Below, one piece after another: positions 15,226-23,384 of a stretch of 64,000 nt of DNA. Under the pieces are notes generated by a model. That model made no database searches, had not been told where the DNA came from, and saw only the letters and a list, made by a program, of their open reading frames with translations. This DNA is from Lysobacter_C viscosus (GTDB lineage: Bacteria > Pseudomonadota > Gammaproteobacteria > Xanthomonadales > Xanthomonadaceae), in contig NZ_JBJMAV010000001.1 in assembly GCF_046600715.1 (NCBI RefSeq), positions 62,001 through 126,000 of the forward strand, given 5' to 3'. The stretch's first letter is position 1, and the number at the start of each line of letters is the position of its first letter. The position numbers and the translations under genes are program-made.

Positions 15226-18147
15226 TCAGAACTTGTAGCGGAACTGCACGAAGCCGGTACGGCCCAGCCAGTCGTACTGGGTGGCGAACGCCGGGACGTT
15301 GCCGTAGCGCGACGCCACGCCGCTGGACACGAACGGCGGAGCCTCGTCCAGCAGGTTGCGCACGCCCACCAGCACCGACCAGTCGGGCTGGTCGTACAGC
15401 ACCGAAGCACCGTGGTAGACAGCACGATCGGCAACGATGTCACGCCGTGCATCGGTGATCCCGTTGTAGCTGGTGATCGGCGACAGGTCCAGCGCACGGG
15501 TCTCGTGGACGTAGTCCACGAACCAGGACAGCGTCCAGTCGTTGCGCTGGAATGCCGTGCGCAGGTTGCCCACCACCTTCGGCCGGCCAATAGAGCCGTT
15601 GAAGTCGTTGGTATCGAATCCGCTGGCCTGCTGCGAGTCGAACAACTGTTCGAAGTCCTCCATCACGTAGGTGAAGCTGCCCTCGACGTCGAGGTTGCCG
15701 GACGCGATCTCCTTCTCGTAGCGGAACAGCAGGTCGTAACCGCGCGTCTTCAGCTTGTTCACATTGAGGTACGAATCGCGCACCTCGGTGATCGCGAACG
15801 GTGCCGTGGGGTGGTCGCCCGGGTTGCGGTCGAACAGGTTGCAGTAGCCGTTCGGATACACCGGGGCCCCATAGCAGCCCCCCAGGATCGCGCCACCACC
15901 CAGCTGCGAGATCGTGTCGCGGATGTCGAATGACCAGTAGTCCAGCGCGATGCTGAAGTCCGCGAACTCGGGCGTGAACACGATACCGACGGTCTGGGCC
16001 AAGGACGTCTCGGGCTTGAGAAGGCCAGCTCCGCCCCCCGTCACGACCGTCGCCGAGGAAGATCCGCCTGCATAGTCGGACGGGATGCCTTCGGCGGCAC
16101 AATTGGCGCGCAGGAACTCGTTGGTCTTCGGGCCCCAGTCGATGCAGGGATCGATCGCGAGCTGGCTCAGGAAGGCGGTCTGGTTGCCCAGGTACAGCTC
16201 ATACAGCCCCGGGGCGCGGAACGACGTGCCGCGGGTGGCGCGCATGCGGAACGACGGGGTCATCTGCCAGCTGAAGCCGACCTTCCAGATGTGGTCGGAG
16301 TCCTCGATCGAGTCGTACTTGAACATGCGGCCCGACACGTTGGCCTTGAGCTCCTCGAAGCCCGGGACACCGCTGATCAGCGGCACCTCGATTTCGGCGA
16401 GGATCTCCCGGACCGCATCGCTGCCCTTGGTCTGCTGGGCGGACGACTGGCCCCACAGGTCGCCGTTGGCCGACAGGTCGCTGGGCTGGTCGTCGATGCT
16501 GTACTCGCGGTACTCGGCACCGAAAGCGGCAGCGACCGCGCCCGCCGGCAGGTCGAACAGCTCACCGGTGGCGATGGCGCGGAATACCATCTGGTCGTAG
16601 ACCGTATTGCCGGTGTGCCACTCGCCGATGGCCGACTCGAGCTCGTCCATGCGGTCGCCATTGAGCACCGCCGGATTGAAGTAGTCCACGACCGGTGCGT
16701 CGTCGTCGAAGCGCACGTCGCCCGAGCGCGAGGCAACGATGCCCAGGCTGGAGTAGTCGCCGTCCGAACGCGAGTAGCTGCCGTCCACTTCCCAGGCCCA
16801 GGTGTCGGCCCAGGAGAACAGGCCATCCACGCCGGTGCCGACGTAATAGTAGTCGACACTCTCGCGGCCGTTGGAGCGGAAGGGGATGACGGGCTGGGCC
16901 AGGCCGGAGGGTACCGGGGCGATGTAGGTGGGGTCGTTGGCGTAGCTGAAGCTCGGAATGAGCGAGGTCGCACCGCCTACCAGCGGGAAGAACTGGCGGA
17001 AGCGATTCGACGAGTTCTCGCGGCGGTTCAGCAGGATCTCGGCATTCCAGTTGAAATTGTCGAAGACAAAGTCCATGCCGCTGTAGACGCTGAAACGCTC
17101 CAGGTCATTGCTGATGTACTGGTCTTTGAAGAAGTCGAAGTTCAGCACGTCCTCGTAGTAGGCCTGCCCACCCGGGCTGTCGTACCTCTGATTGTTGCGC
17201 GGACGGTAGCCCGGGATCAGGCCGACCGTCGTGCCGTCCGGGGACGGGATGTAGCGGTCGCCGAACAGGGCGTCGATCACCGTGTTGGCGTAGAGGTTGT
17301 TGCAGCCCGCCAGGTCGGTGCCGGCCAGGATCGAACGGTCCTCGCGGTCGATGCGGTTGCCCTCGGCGTCCCAGAACAGGTCCTCGGAGCATTCGAAGAA
17401 GTCGCGGTCGCCCACCTTCAGGGCCTCGCGCTTGAACCATTCGGCCGCCAGGGTGATGCCGCCGCGGTCGAAGTTCCAACCGGTCGCGCCCGAGACGGTG
17501 AACGTCTCGCCGCCGCCTTCGAACGGCGCGCGGACATTGACGGTGATCTCGGGGCGGTCGATGTTGCGGCGGGTGATGATGTTGGCCACGCCGGCGACGG
17601 CGTCGGAGCCGTAGATCGACGAACCGCCGTCCTTCAGCAGTTCGACACGCTGGATGATGGAGGTCGGGATGACGTTGAGGTCGAAGGAGCCGACCTGTCC
17701 ACGCGTGCCGGCCGGGCCGGGACGCTGGCCATTGAGCAGCACCAGCGAACGCTGGGCACCGAGGCCACGCAGCGACACGGTCTGGACGCCGGAGCCGCCC
17801 TCGATCACGAACCCGCTGAACTGGTTGTTGATCTGGGTCGAGCCCGCAGCGATGCTCGAGGTCTGCAGGAACTCGGCAGCTTCGACCTGGCCGAGGGTGA
17901 CGTTGGTGTCGGCCGTGATCACCTGGACCGGCGATACGGAATCGTATTCAACGCGACGGATGAGCGAGCCGGTGACCGTCAGGCGGTCGAGTTCAACTAC
18001 CTCATCCTGAGTCTGCTCCTCCTGGGCCTCGGTATCCTGGTCGTCGACCTCGCTTTGCGCGTAGGCGGTGGCGCTGCCCAGGCAGGCCAGCACGGCGACG
18101 GTCAGTGGCAGGAGCCGGAGCTCCCGCTTCTTTTGAGCAATCCGCAT
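15226..18147 (-). CDS. TonB-dependent outer-membrane receptor
   Basis: A 973-residue receptor: signal peptide (about 1-30, ending AYA), an acidic Glu/Asp/Gln-rich stretch, a TonB-box-like ELDRLTVTGSLIRR, a plug domain (about 65-180; SLRGLGAQRSLVLLNGQRPG, IYGSDAVAGVANIITRRN), then a 22-strand-type barrel ending in ...VQFRYKF with the terminal Phe needed for outer-membrane insertion. The plug resembles the large peptide/Oar-like or carbohydrate receptors abundant in xanthomonads; the substrate cannot be read from sequence. A secreted S9 peptidase lies directly upstream on the same strand. It has its own AT-rich promoter and a strong terminator. Confidence 0.93.
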   Translation of the reverse strand: MRIAQKKRELRLLPLTVAVLACLGSATAYAQSEVDDQDTEAQEEQTQDEVVELDRLTVTGSLIRRVEYDSVSPVQVITADTNVTLGQVEAAEFLQTSSIAAGSTQINNQFSGFVIEGGSGVQTVSLRGLGAQRSLVLLNGQRPGPAGTRGQVGSFDLNVIPTSIIQRVELLKDGGSSIYGSDAVAGVANIITRRNIDRPEITVNVRAPFEGGGETFTVSGATGWNFDRGGITLAAEWFKREALKVGDRDFFECSEDLFWDAEGNRIDREDRSILAGTDLAGCNNLYANTVIDALFGDRYIPSPDGTTVGLIPGYRPRNNQRYDSPGGQAYYEDVLNFDFFKDQYISNDLERFSVYSGMDFVFDNFNWNAEILLNRRENSSNRFRQFFPLVGGATSLIPSFSYANDPTYIAPVPSGLAQPVIPFRSNGRESVDYYYVGTGVDGLFSWADTWAWEVDGSYSRSDGDYSSLGIVASRSGDVRFDDDAPVVDYFNPAVLNGDRMDELESAIGEWHTGNTVYDQMVFRAIATGELFDLPAGAVAAAFGAEYREYSIDDQPSDLSANGDLWGQSSAQQTKGSDAVREILAEIEVPLISGVPGFEELKANVSGRMFKYDSIEDSDHIWKVGFSWQMTPSFRMRATRGTSFRAPGLYELYLGNQTAFLSQLAIDPCIDWGPKTNEFLRANCAAEGIPSDYAGGSSSATVVTGGGAGLLKPETSLAQTVGIVFTPEFADFSIALDYWSFDIRDTISQLGGGAILGGCYGAPVYPNGYCNLFDRNPGDHPTAPFAITEVRDSYLNVNKLKTRGYDLLFRYEKEIASGNLDVEGSFTYVMEDFEQLFDSQQASGFDTNDFNGSIGRPKVVGNLRTAFQRNDWTLSWFVDYVHETRALDLSPITSYNGITDARRDIVADRAVYHGASVLYDQPDWSVLVGVRNLLDEAPPFVSSGVASRYGNVPAFATQYDWLGRTGFVQFRYKF

Positions 18148-18193
18148 GATCAGCTATCCCCTGTTGTAATGGTCGCGTTAAGGCGACGTTAAA

Positions 18194-18223
18194 TTTATAT
18201 CAGCCTATCGGCTACCGGTGCAA
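18194..18223 (-). promoter_or_regulatory. Sigma70-type promoter of the TonB receptor gene
   Basis: Minus-strand TTGCAC (18223-18218), an 18-bp spacer and TATAAA (18199-18194), continuing into AT-rich TTTAACG. Unlike most promoters here it lacks the GC discriminator, so it may be under different control. It lies about 47 bp before the ATG. Confidence 0.6.
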
Positions 18224-18265
18224 CTTCCCGGTCATGACGGAGAAACACTTTTCTGATACGGCTGT

Positions 18266-18292
18266 CACGGTCTGGAGCAGACGCAGACCGTG
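18266..18292. other. 9-bp stem-loop between receptor and peptidase genes
   Basis: CACGGTCTG and its exact complement are separated by 9 bases, just upstream of the receptor promoter and downstream of the peptidase gene. There is no U-tract on either strand. It could be an RNA 3' end or an operator-like dyad. Confidence 0.35.
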
Positions 18293-18306
18293 CATGCCAA
18301 CTCGGT

Positions 18307-18337
18307 GCGCGCGGGCCGGCCGGGCCGGCCCGCGCGC
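18307..18337. terminator. 14-bp all-GC hairpin after the S9 peptidase gene
   Basis: GCGCGCGGGCCGGC, a CGG loop and its exact complement, 13 bp beyond the peptidase stop. The stem is extremely stable but has no T-run, so it is a likely 3'-end or pause structure rather than a classical terminator. Confidence 0.5.
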
Positions 18338-18349
18338 CCCCCGTGGGCC

Positions 18350-20374
18350 TTAAAGGCCGCCGGGCCCGCAGTCCTTTTCAAGGAAGCGTTCGATCAGGCC
18401 CAGGGTCTTCTCTTGGTGCCGGTAGTACCACGGCATGCTGTGCGGCATGTCCGGGATCAGCTCGAACTGCGCAGGCACGGTGCCCCGAACCGCTTCATAG
18501 AAGTCGCTCGCGTGGAACTGCGGCGTGCGGACATCGCGATCACCCACGTAGAGGAGCACCGGGATGTTGGCCTTGCCGGTCTCGCGCATCGGGTCCATGC
18601 CCTTGACGGTGCGCCCTTGCAGGATGCGCTGGAGGCGGTCCGTGCTCCAGCTGGCACCCAGCCGGCCAAGGTCGGTGACCGGCGCGCCGGAGATGGCGCA
18701 CTGGAAAGGCCCGCCCGGACGGACGGCGGCGGCGGCGGCGGCGAAGCCACCGTACGAGTAGCCGAAGATGGCAAGCCGGTCAGGTGCGGCGATGCCCTGC
18801 TCAACCAGCCACTTGGCGCCGTCGTCCTTGTCGTCCTGCATCGCCAGGCCCCACTGGGCATCGCCGGCGAGCCAGAGATCACGGCCCAGGCCGGTCGAGC
18901 CACGGTACTGCGGACGCAGGACCGCATAACCCCGAGACGTCAGGAACGGCACCCAGCCGGAGCCATCCCAGCCGCCGTAGTCACGGCCCCAGGGGCCGCC
19001 GTGGGGATGCACGATCGCCGGCAGGCGCCCGTCGGACGGGGTCCAGCCCGCCGGCAGGTCGAGGATCGCCGGGATCTCCATGCCATCGCGTGCCTTGTAG
19101 GTGATCCACCGCTGCTCGCCGATGTTGGCCGGATCGATGTCGGGCCTCTGGCTGCCCAGCGTCATGACCTGCTTGCGGTCGGAGAGCAGGTGGTAGGCCG
19201 GGGCGTGGCGTGCGCTGGAGGTGCTGAACAGCACGCGCGAGCGGTCGTTGTTGTACCCGGTGATGTTGATGGTGCGATCCGGGAACGCCTTCTTGAGGCC
19301 TTCGTGGATGGAGCGCATTTCAGTGTCGACGTAGGTCACCGACCGCTCGAGGTCCTCGACGGTGAACCCGAGCACCTTGTTGAAGTCGCTCGGCATGCGC
19401 CCCAGGATCAGGCCGCCGATCGAATAGCGCGGGTGCGACAGCAGCGGCTCCTTGTCGAAGGCGCGTGCGTCCGGGTCGTACATCCATGCCTGCACCCGGT
19501 CCGAAAACAGGTCGGTGAGGACGTAGTACTTGCCCGTCGTTTCGTCCCGGCCCACGACGTCGACCGCATGGCGGCTGGTGAGCTTGGTGGAAAGCTTGTC
19601 GTGGAGGTCGAACTCGCCCGTGGCCTCGTCGAGGATATAGATGCGCTGTTCGAACTCGTCGCCGCTGATGGCTTCCAGTTCGGTCCGCGTCAGGACCTTG
19701 CCGTCGCGCGGGTCGAACAGGCCGGGCGAGGTGCGACCGGTGGCCTTGAACAGGAGCTTGGTCTCGTCGGTGCGCAGGTTGTACAGGTAGTAGCTGCCCG
19801 ACAGCGTCAGTTCGTTGAGCTGGTTGACGATGACGTTTTCCGGGTCGAGCGGCAGGGTGTGGACCAGGCTGGCCGAGCCTGCGATCTCGAGGCACTTCTG
19901 GATCTGCTCGCTCACGCCGATCCGGCGGGTGTTGTCGCCGAAGGCTTCCTCGAACTCGCTGTGCTTGACGTCGGTCAGGTAGGACTTGGACACGAAGGTC
20001 TTCGTCGCGCCGGTGCCCTTGCCCTCGCCGCAATTGGCCAGGCGCCCGGTCCATTCCTGCCGGGCCATCACCAGCACCCTGTCGGCCTTGAGTGCGCTGG
20101 CGGCGATGAACTTCATCCGGTCGCCCGACGGGGTGATGACCGGACCGGCCTGGAGATCCTCCAGGTTCCAGGTCGCCAGTGCCGTCTCACGGTTGTTGGT
20201 TCCCGGGGAGGCGACCAGCGCGACCAGGTTGCTGCCGTCGGCGCTCATTGAAACCGACTGGATCTCCGGAACCTTGGCGAACTTCTCTGCCGGGATGGGT
20301 TCACGCGCATCGGCGCCCGTGGAAAACATCAGTGCTAACGCCAGCGCCGCTGGCGCGATGGTGACTCTCGGCAT
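18350..20374 (-). CDS. S9 family prolyl oligopeptidase, secreted
   Basis: A 674-residue serine peptidase with a signal peptide (about 1-23, ending ADA), an N-terminal beta-propeller-like half and a C-terminal alpha/beta-hydrolase. The nucleophile motif is FGYSYGGFAAA (GxSxGG), the acid is in YVGDRDVRTPQ, and the histidine is in PDMPHSMPW. It likely cuts short peptides in the periplasm or outside the cell. The ATG at 20374 has an AGGGAG SD and opens on the signal peptide; an upstream in-frame ATG at 20434 adds 20 unlikely residues. The TonB receptor gene lies directly downstream. Confidence 0.92.
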   Translation of the reverse strand: MPRVTIAPAALALALMFSTGADAREPIPAEKFAKVPEIQSVSMSADGSNLVALVASPGTNNRETALATWNLEDLQAGPVITPSGDRMKFIAASALKADRVLVMARQEWTGRLANCGEGKGTGATKTFVSKSYLTDVKHSEFEEAFGDNTRRIGVSEQIQKCLEIAGSASLVHTLPLDPENVIVNQLNELTLSGSYYLYNLRTDETKLLFKATGRTSPGLFDPRDGKVLTRTELEAISGDEFEQRIYILDEATGEFDLHDKLSTKLTSRHAVDVVGRDETTGKYYVLTDLFSDRVQAWMYDPDARAFDKEPLLSHPRYSIGGLILGRMPSDFNKVLGFTVEDLERSVTYVDTEMRSIHEGLKKAFPDRTINITGYNNDRSRVLFSTSSARHAPAYHLLSDRKQVMTLGSQRPDIDPANIGEQRWITYKARDGMEIPAILDLPAGWTPSDGRLPAIVHPHGGPWGRDYGGWDGSGWVPFLTSRGYAVLRPQYRGSTGLGRDLWLAGDAQWGLAMQDDKDDGAKWLVEQGIAAPDRLAIFGYSYGGFAAAAAAVRPGGPFQCAISGAPVTDLGRLGASWSTDRLQRILQGRTVKGMDPMRETGKANIPVLLYVGDRDVRTPQFHASDFYEAVRGTVPAQFELIPDMPHSMPWYYRHQEKTLGLIERFLEKDCGPGGL

Positions 20375-20578
20375 TGCCGGTACTCCCTGTGGCCTTGGAA
20401 TCGGGTCAGGCGACGCCAGCACGACGCGCAGCAAGCGCGGCGGATGTGAAGCGGTGGTGAAGCCCCCGCCTCAGGGTAGCTGCTGGGGGGCGAGGGGGGA
20501 AGGGCGGGGACGGCCGGAGGTCGGGTGCCGGCAGCGACGCTAGACTTACCGCCCTTTCCAGCCACCAGGGTCCCGTGC

Positions 20579-21433
20579 ATGCGCCCGTCCGTTGCGTCAC
20601 GCGCCGTCCAACCCAATCTCTCGCCACTGCCCAACGTGCGCAACATCATCGCCGTGGGGTCGGGCAAGGGCGGTGTGGGCAAGTCCACGACCGCAGTGAA
20701 CCTGGCGCTGGCGCTTGCCGCCGACGGGGCGCGGGTCGGAGTGCTGGATGCCGATGTGTACGGACCCAGCGTGCCGATGATGCTGGGCCTTTCCGGCAAG
20801 CCCGACAGCCCCGACGGCAAGACCATCGAGCCGATGCGGGCACATGGTGTCGAGGCGATGTCCATCGGGCTGCTGGTCGACCAGGACACGCCGATGATCT
20901 GGCGTGGGCCGATGGCCACCTCGGCGCTGACGCAGCTGCTGGAGCAGACCCGCTGGGGTGGCGGGGACGGGCTTGACTACCTGATCGTCGACCTGCCGCC
21001 TGGCACCGGTGACATCCAGCTGACCATGGCGCAGAAGATCCCGGTCGCCGGCGCGGTGATCGTCACCACCCCGCAGGACGTGGCGACCCTGGATGCCCGC
21101 AAGGCGCTGAAGATGTTCGAAAAGGTGCAGGTACCCGTGCTGGGCCTGATCGAGAACATGGCCGTGCACGTGTGCGGCAATTGCGGCCATGCCGAGCACA
21201 TCTTCGGCCAGGGCGGGGGCGAGCGGATGGCGGCGCAGTACGGCGTGCCCCTGCTGGGCTCGCTGCCGCTCGAGTTGGCGATCCGCGAGCAGGGCGATGC
21301 CGGCACACCGGTGGTGGCATCGGCCCCGGATTCGCCGGCGGCGCAGGCGTATCGCGAGGCGGCGCGCCGGCTGGCAATCGAACTGGACAAGCGCCCGCGG
21401 GTCACGCCATCGATCAGCGCGTCCCTGCTGTAG
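20579..21433 (+). CDS. apbC: Iron-sulfur cluster carrier protein (Mrp/ApbC)
   Basis: A 284-residue P-loop ATPase that binds and transfers Fe-S clusters. The deviant Walker A GSGKGGVGKST lies near residue 28, followed by VDLPPGTGD and the cluster-binding CGNCGH pair. It has the short MetNI-like N-terminus (no long DUF59 domain) seen in xanthomonads. ATG 20579 gives the expected family length; an in-frame GTG at 20525 would add 18 residues. A possible -10 (TAGACT, 20541-20546) would suit the ATG at 20579. It diverges from the S9 peptidase gene. Confidence 0.92.
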   Translation: MRPSVASRAVQPNLSPLPNVRNIIAVGSGKGGVGKSTTAVNLALALAADGARVGVLDADVYGPSVPMMLGLSGKPDSPDGKTIEPMRAHGVEAMSIGLLVDQDTPMIWRGPMATSALTQLLEQTRWGGGDGLDYLIVDLPPGTGDIQLTMAQKIPVAGAVIVTTPQDVATLDARKALKMFEKVQVPVLGLIENMAVHVCGNCGHAEHIFGQGGGERMAAQYGVPLLGSLPLELAIREQGDAGTPVVASAPDSPAAQAYREAARRLAIELDKRPRVTPSISASLL

Positions 21434-21458
21434 CTGCCGGCGCCCGCGCGGCCGCCAT

Positions 21459-21464
21459 TACAAT
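21459..21464 (+). promoter_or_regulatory. Candidate -10 of dcd
   Basis: TACAAT followed by CCGGCGC, 67 bp before dcd and 26 bp after apbC. It follows the recurrent -10 plus GC-discriminator pattern. Confidence 0.4.
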
Positions 21465-21530
21465 CCGGCGCTGCCGCCGCCCACCATGGGTCGTCGACCC
21501 CCTTTGCCACCGCACTCCGGGAATCAACGC

Positions 21531-22103
21531 ATGAGCATCAAGTCCGACCGCTGGATCCGCCGAATGGCCACCGGGCACGGGATGATCGAACCGTTCGAGG
21601 CCGGGCAGGTCAAGCAGGCCGGGGGCGAGCGGATCGTCAGCTTCGGGACCTCCAGCTACGGTTACGACGTGCGCTGCTCGCGCGAGTTCAAGGTGTTCAC
21701 CAACATCAACTCGACCATCGTCGACCCCAAGCACTTCGATCCGGGCAGCTTCGTCGACATCGACGCCGACCAGTGCATCATCCCGCCCAACTCCTTCGCC
21801 CTGGCGCGCACGGTGGAGTACTTCCGCATCCCGCGCGACACCCTGGTCGTGTGCCTGGGCAAGAGCACCTACGCGCGCTGCGGGATCATCGTGAACGTGA
21901 CGCCGCTGGAGCCGGAGTGGGAAGGCCACGTCACGCTCGAGTTCTCCAACACCACGCCGCTGCCCGCCCGCATCTACGCCAACGAGGGCGTGGCCCAGAT
22001 GCTGTTCTTCCAGGCCGACAAGGACGATGTCTGCGAGACGTCCTACAGGGACCGCGGCGGCAAGTACCAGGGCCAGACCGGGGTCACCCTGCCGCGGACC
22101 TGA
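21531..22103 (+). CDS. dcd: dCTP deaminase
   Basis: A 190-residue trimeric enzyme converting dCTP to dUTP for thymidylate synthesis. Conserved segments: SYGYDVRCSREFKVF, the catalytic-region STYARCGIIVNVTPLEP with its Arg, EGHVTLEFSNTTPLP, and the C-terminal YQGQTGVTLPRT that closes over the nucleotide. Length matches the E. coli enzyme (193). A much longer open frame runs upstream through apbC but is not coding; ATG 21531 gives the standard MSIKSDRWIRRMA start. Confidence 0.96.
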   Translation: MSIKSDRWIRRMATGHGMIEPFEAGQVKQAGGERIVSFGTSSYGYDVRCSREFKVFTNINSTIVDPKHFDPGSFVDIDADQCIIPPNSFALARTVEYFRIPRDTLVVCLGKSTYARCGIIVNVTPLEPEWEGHVTLEFSNTTPLPARIYANEGVAQMLFFQADKDDVCETSYRDRGGKYQGQTGVTLPRT

Positions 22104-22131
22104 CCAGCCGCCGGCCGCCGTCCTGCGGGCC

Positions 22132-22548
22132 TCAGGCGGGCAGGACCCGCTGCAGTGCGGCGACCCGTTCCACCAGTGCTTCCGGCCCATACGGCCTTGC
22201 CGTGGCGGTGCCCCAGACCGGCCGCGGCCAGGCGATGTCGTCGTGGTAGCGGGCGATCACGTGCACGTGCAGTTGCGAAACGATGTTGCCCAGTGCGGCG
22301 ACATTGAGCTTCTGCGGCCTGAAGGCGGCCTGCAGCGCGCGGCTGGCCAGGGTGATTTCTCCGCCCAGCTGGGCCTGTCCGGTCCCATCCAGGTCGATCC
22401 ACTCCACCGCCCCGGCCACGCGCGGGACCAGGATCAGCCACGGGTGGTTGGCATCGTCCATCAGCCGAAGTTCGCACAGCGGCAGGTGGGCGACGGGATG
22501 GGTGTCGCGCGCCAGTTGAGGGTCGAGTTGCCATGCATTGGCGTTCAT
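22132..22548 (-). CDS. HIT family hydrolase
   Basis: A 138-residue histidine-triad protein, probably a nucleotide hydrolase or transferase (Ap4A-like substrates are usual). The active-site strand reads VSQLHVHVIAR: the middle and last histidines of the triad are kept while the first is Gln, a variant common in proteobacterial members. Its ATG overlaps the stop of the dienelactone hydrolase gene as ATGA, so the two are translationally coupled. The open frame extends far upstream to 23391 without support. Confidence 0.88.
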   Translation of the reverse strand: MNANAWQLDPQLARDTHPVAHLPLCELRLMDDANHPWLILVPRVAGAVEWIDLDGTGQAQLGGEITLASRALQAAFRPQKLNVAALGNIVSQLHVHVIARYHDDIAWPRPVWGTATARPYGPEALVERVAALQRVLPA

Positions 22549-23207
22549 CGCAGCGCGTCCTCCAGGAAGTCGAGGGTGCGGGTCCACGCCAGCGCCGCGC
22601 TGGCCGCGTGGAAATCCGCGCGCCGGTCGCAGTTGAACCCATGCCCGGCGTCGTACACGTGCAGGCGGGCCGCGGGATATGCAGCACGGTGGGCCTGTAC
22701 GTCCGCGGGGGGGATGATGGCGTCGCGTGCGCCGAAGTGGAACAGCATGGGCGCGCGCAGTGGCTCGCCCAGGAATGGCACGCTGCGGCCGCCGTAGTAG
22801 CTGGTGGCGGGCAACCCCAGCCGCGTATTCGCCAGCAGGGCGACGGTGCCGCCCCAGCAGAACCCCACCGCTCCGGTCCGCAGTCCCTCCTTGGCGAGCA
22901 GGTCGGCCGCCGCATCCACCAGCTCGACGGCGCGGTCGAACCCGAGCCGCGCGACCATTTCCCGGCCCCGGGCAATGCCGGCGTCGTCGTAGTCCAGCTC
23001 GACGCCTCGTTCGATGGCATCCATCAGCGACGGGGCCAGGGCGACGTAGCCGGCCTGGGCGACGCGCGCGGCGACTTCGCGGATGTGCGGGTTGACCCCG
23101 AAGATCTCCTGGACCACCACCACGGCGCCGTTCGGGGGGCCGGCGGGGTCGACGCGCCAGCCACGGATGGCGCCCGCCTCGCCTTCGATGTCGATCCATC
23201 CGGCCAT
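22545..23207 (-). CDS. Dienelactone hydrolase family protein
   Basis: A 220-residue alpha/beta-hydrolase. The Cys-Asp-His triad of the DLH family is visible: VGFCWGG (nucleophile elbow, about residue 115), GARDAIIP (Asp) and AGHGFNCD (His); the early VVVVQEIFGVNPHIRE segment is also typical. The true substrate is unknown; many homologues act on esters unrelated to dienelactone. It overlaps the HIT gene by 4 bp. A minus-strand TAGAAT (23258-23253) about 46 bp upstream is the likely -10. An ATG at 23231 could add eight residues. Confidence 0.9.
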   Translation of the reverse strand: MAGWIDIEGEAGAIRGWRVDPAGPPNGAVVVVQEIFGVNPHIREVAARVAQAGYVALAPSLMDAIERGVELDYDDAGIARGREMVARLGFDRAVELVDAAADLLAKEGLRTGAVGFCWGGTVALLANTRLGLPATSYYGGRSVPFLGEPLRAPMLFHFGARDAIIPPADVQAHRAAYPAARLHVYDAGHGFNCDRRADFHAASAALAWTRTLDFLEDALR

Positions 23208-23252
23208 CGCATTGCCTCCCGTCCGCAGCACCCGTCCGGGCGGCTCCGGCCG

Positions 23253-23273
23253 ATTCTAGTGGCAGGCTATAAT
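23253..23273. promoter_or_regulatory. Divergent -10 pair, dlh/rimO
   Basis: Minus-strand TAGAAT (23258-23253), followed leftward by CGGCCGG, and plus-strand TATAAT (23268-23273), followed rightward by TGCCGGCC, are only 9 bp apart and read away from each other. Each promoter's -35 region would lie over or just beyond the other's -10, so the two may compete. Confidence 0.55.
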
Positions 23274-23384
23274 TGCCGGCCCGGGAGGCCCCGTCCCGGC
23301 CCCGACACCAAGGCCCCCGAGGCCTGGCATCCGAATCGCCGCCAGCGCGTCCGCTTCGCGCCCACCACGTAGCGCCCTGAACCC

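Noticed and set aside
12796..15933. A 1045-codon open frame on the plus strand running antisense to metG, the DUF2147 gene and the 3' end of the TonB receptor gene.
   Set aside because: It spans three well-supported minus-strand genes and an intrinsic terminator. Its composition is what a GC-rich antisense frame yields, and no domain is recognisable.
16291..18192. A 633-codon plus-strand frame opposite the TonB receptor gene.
   Set aside because: Repetitive Val/Gly/Ala/Asp-rich shadow of the receptor; it would also cross the receptor promoter.
18148..18349. Cobalamin or TPP riboswitch upstream of the TonB receptor gene.
   Set aside because: The conserved core motifs of those riboswitches are not present; only simple stem-loops and a promoter are visible.
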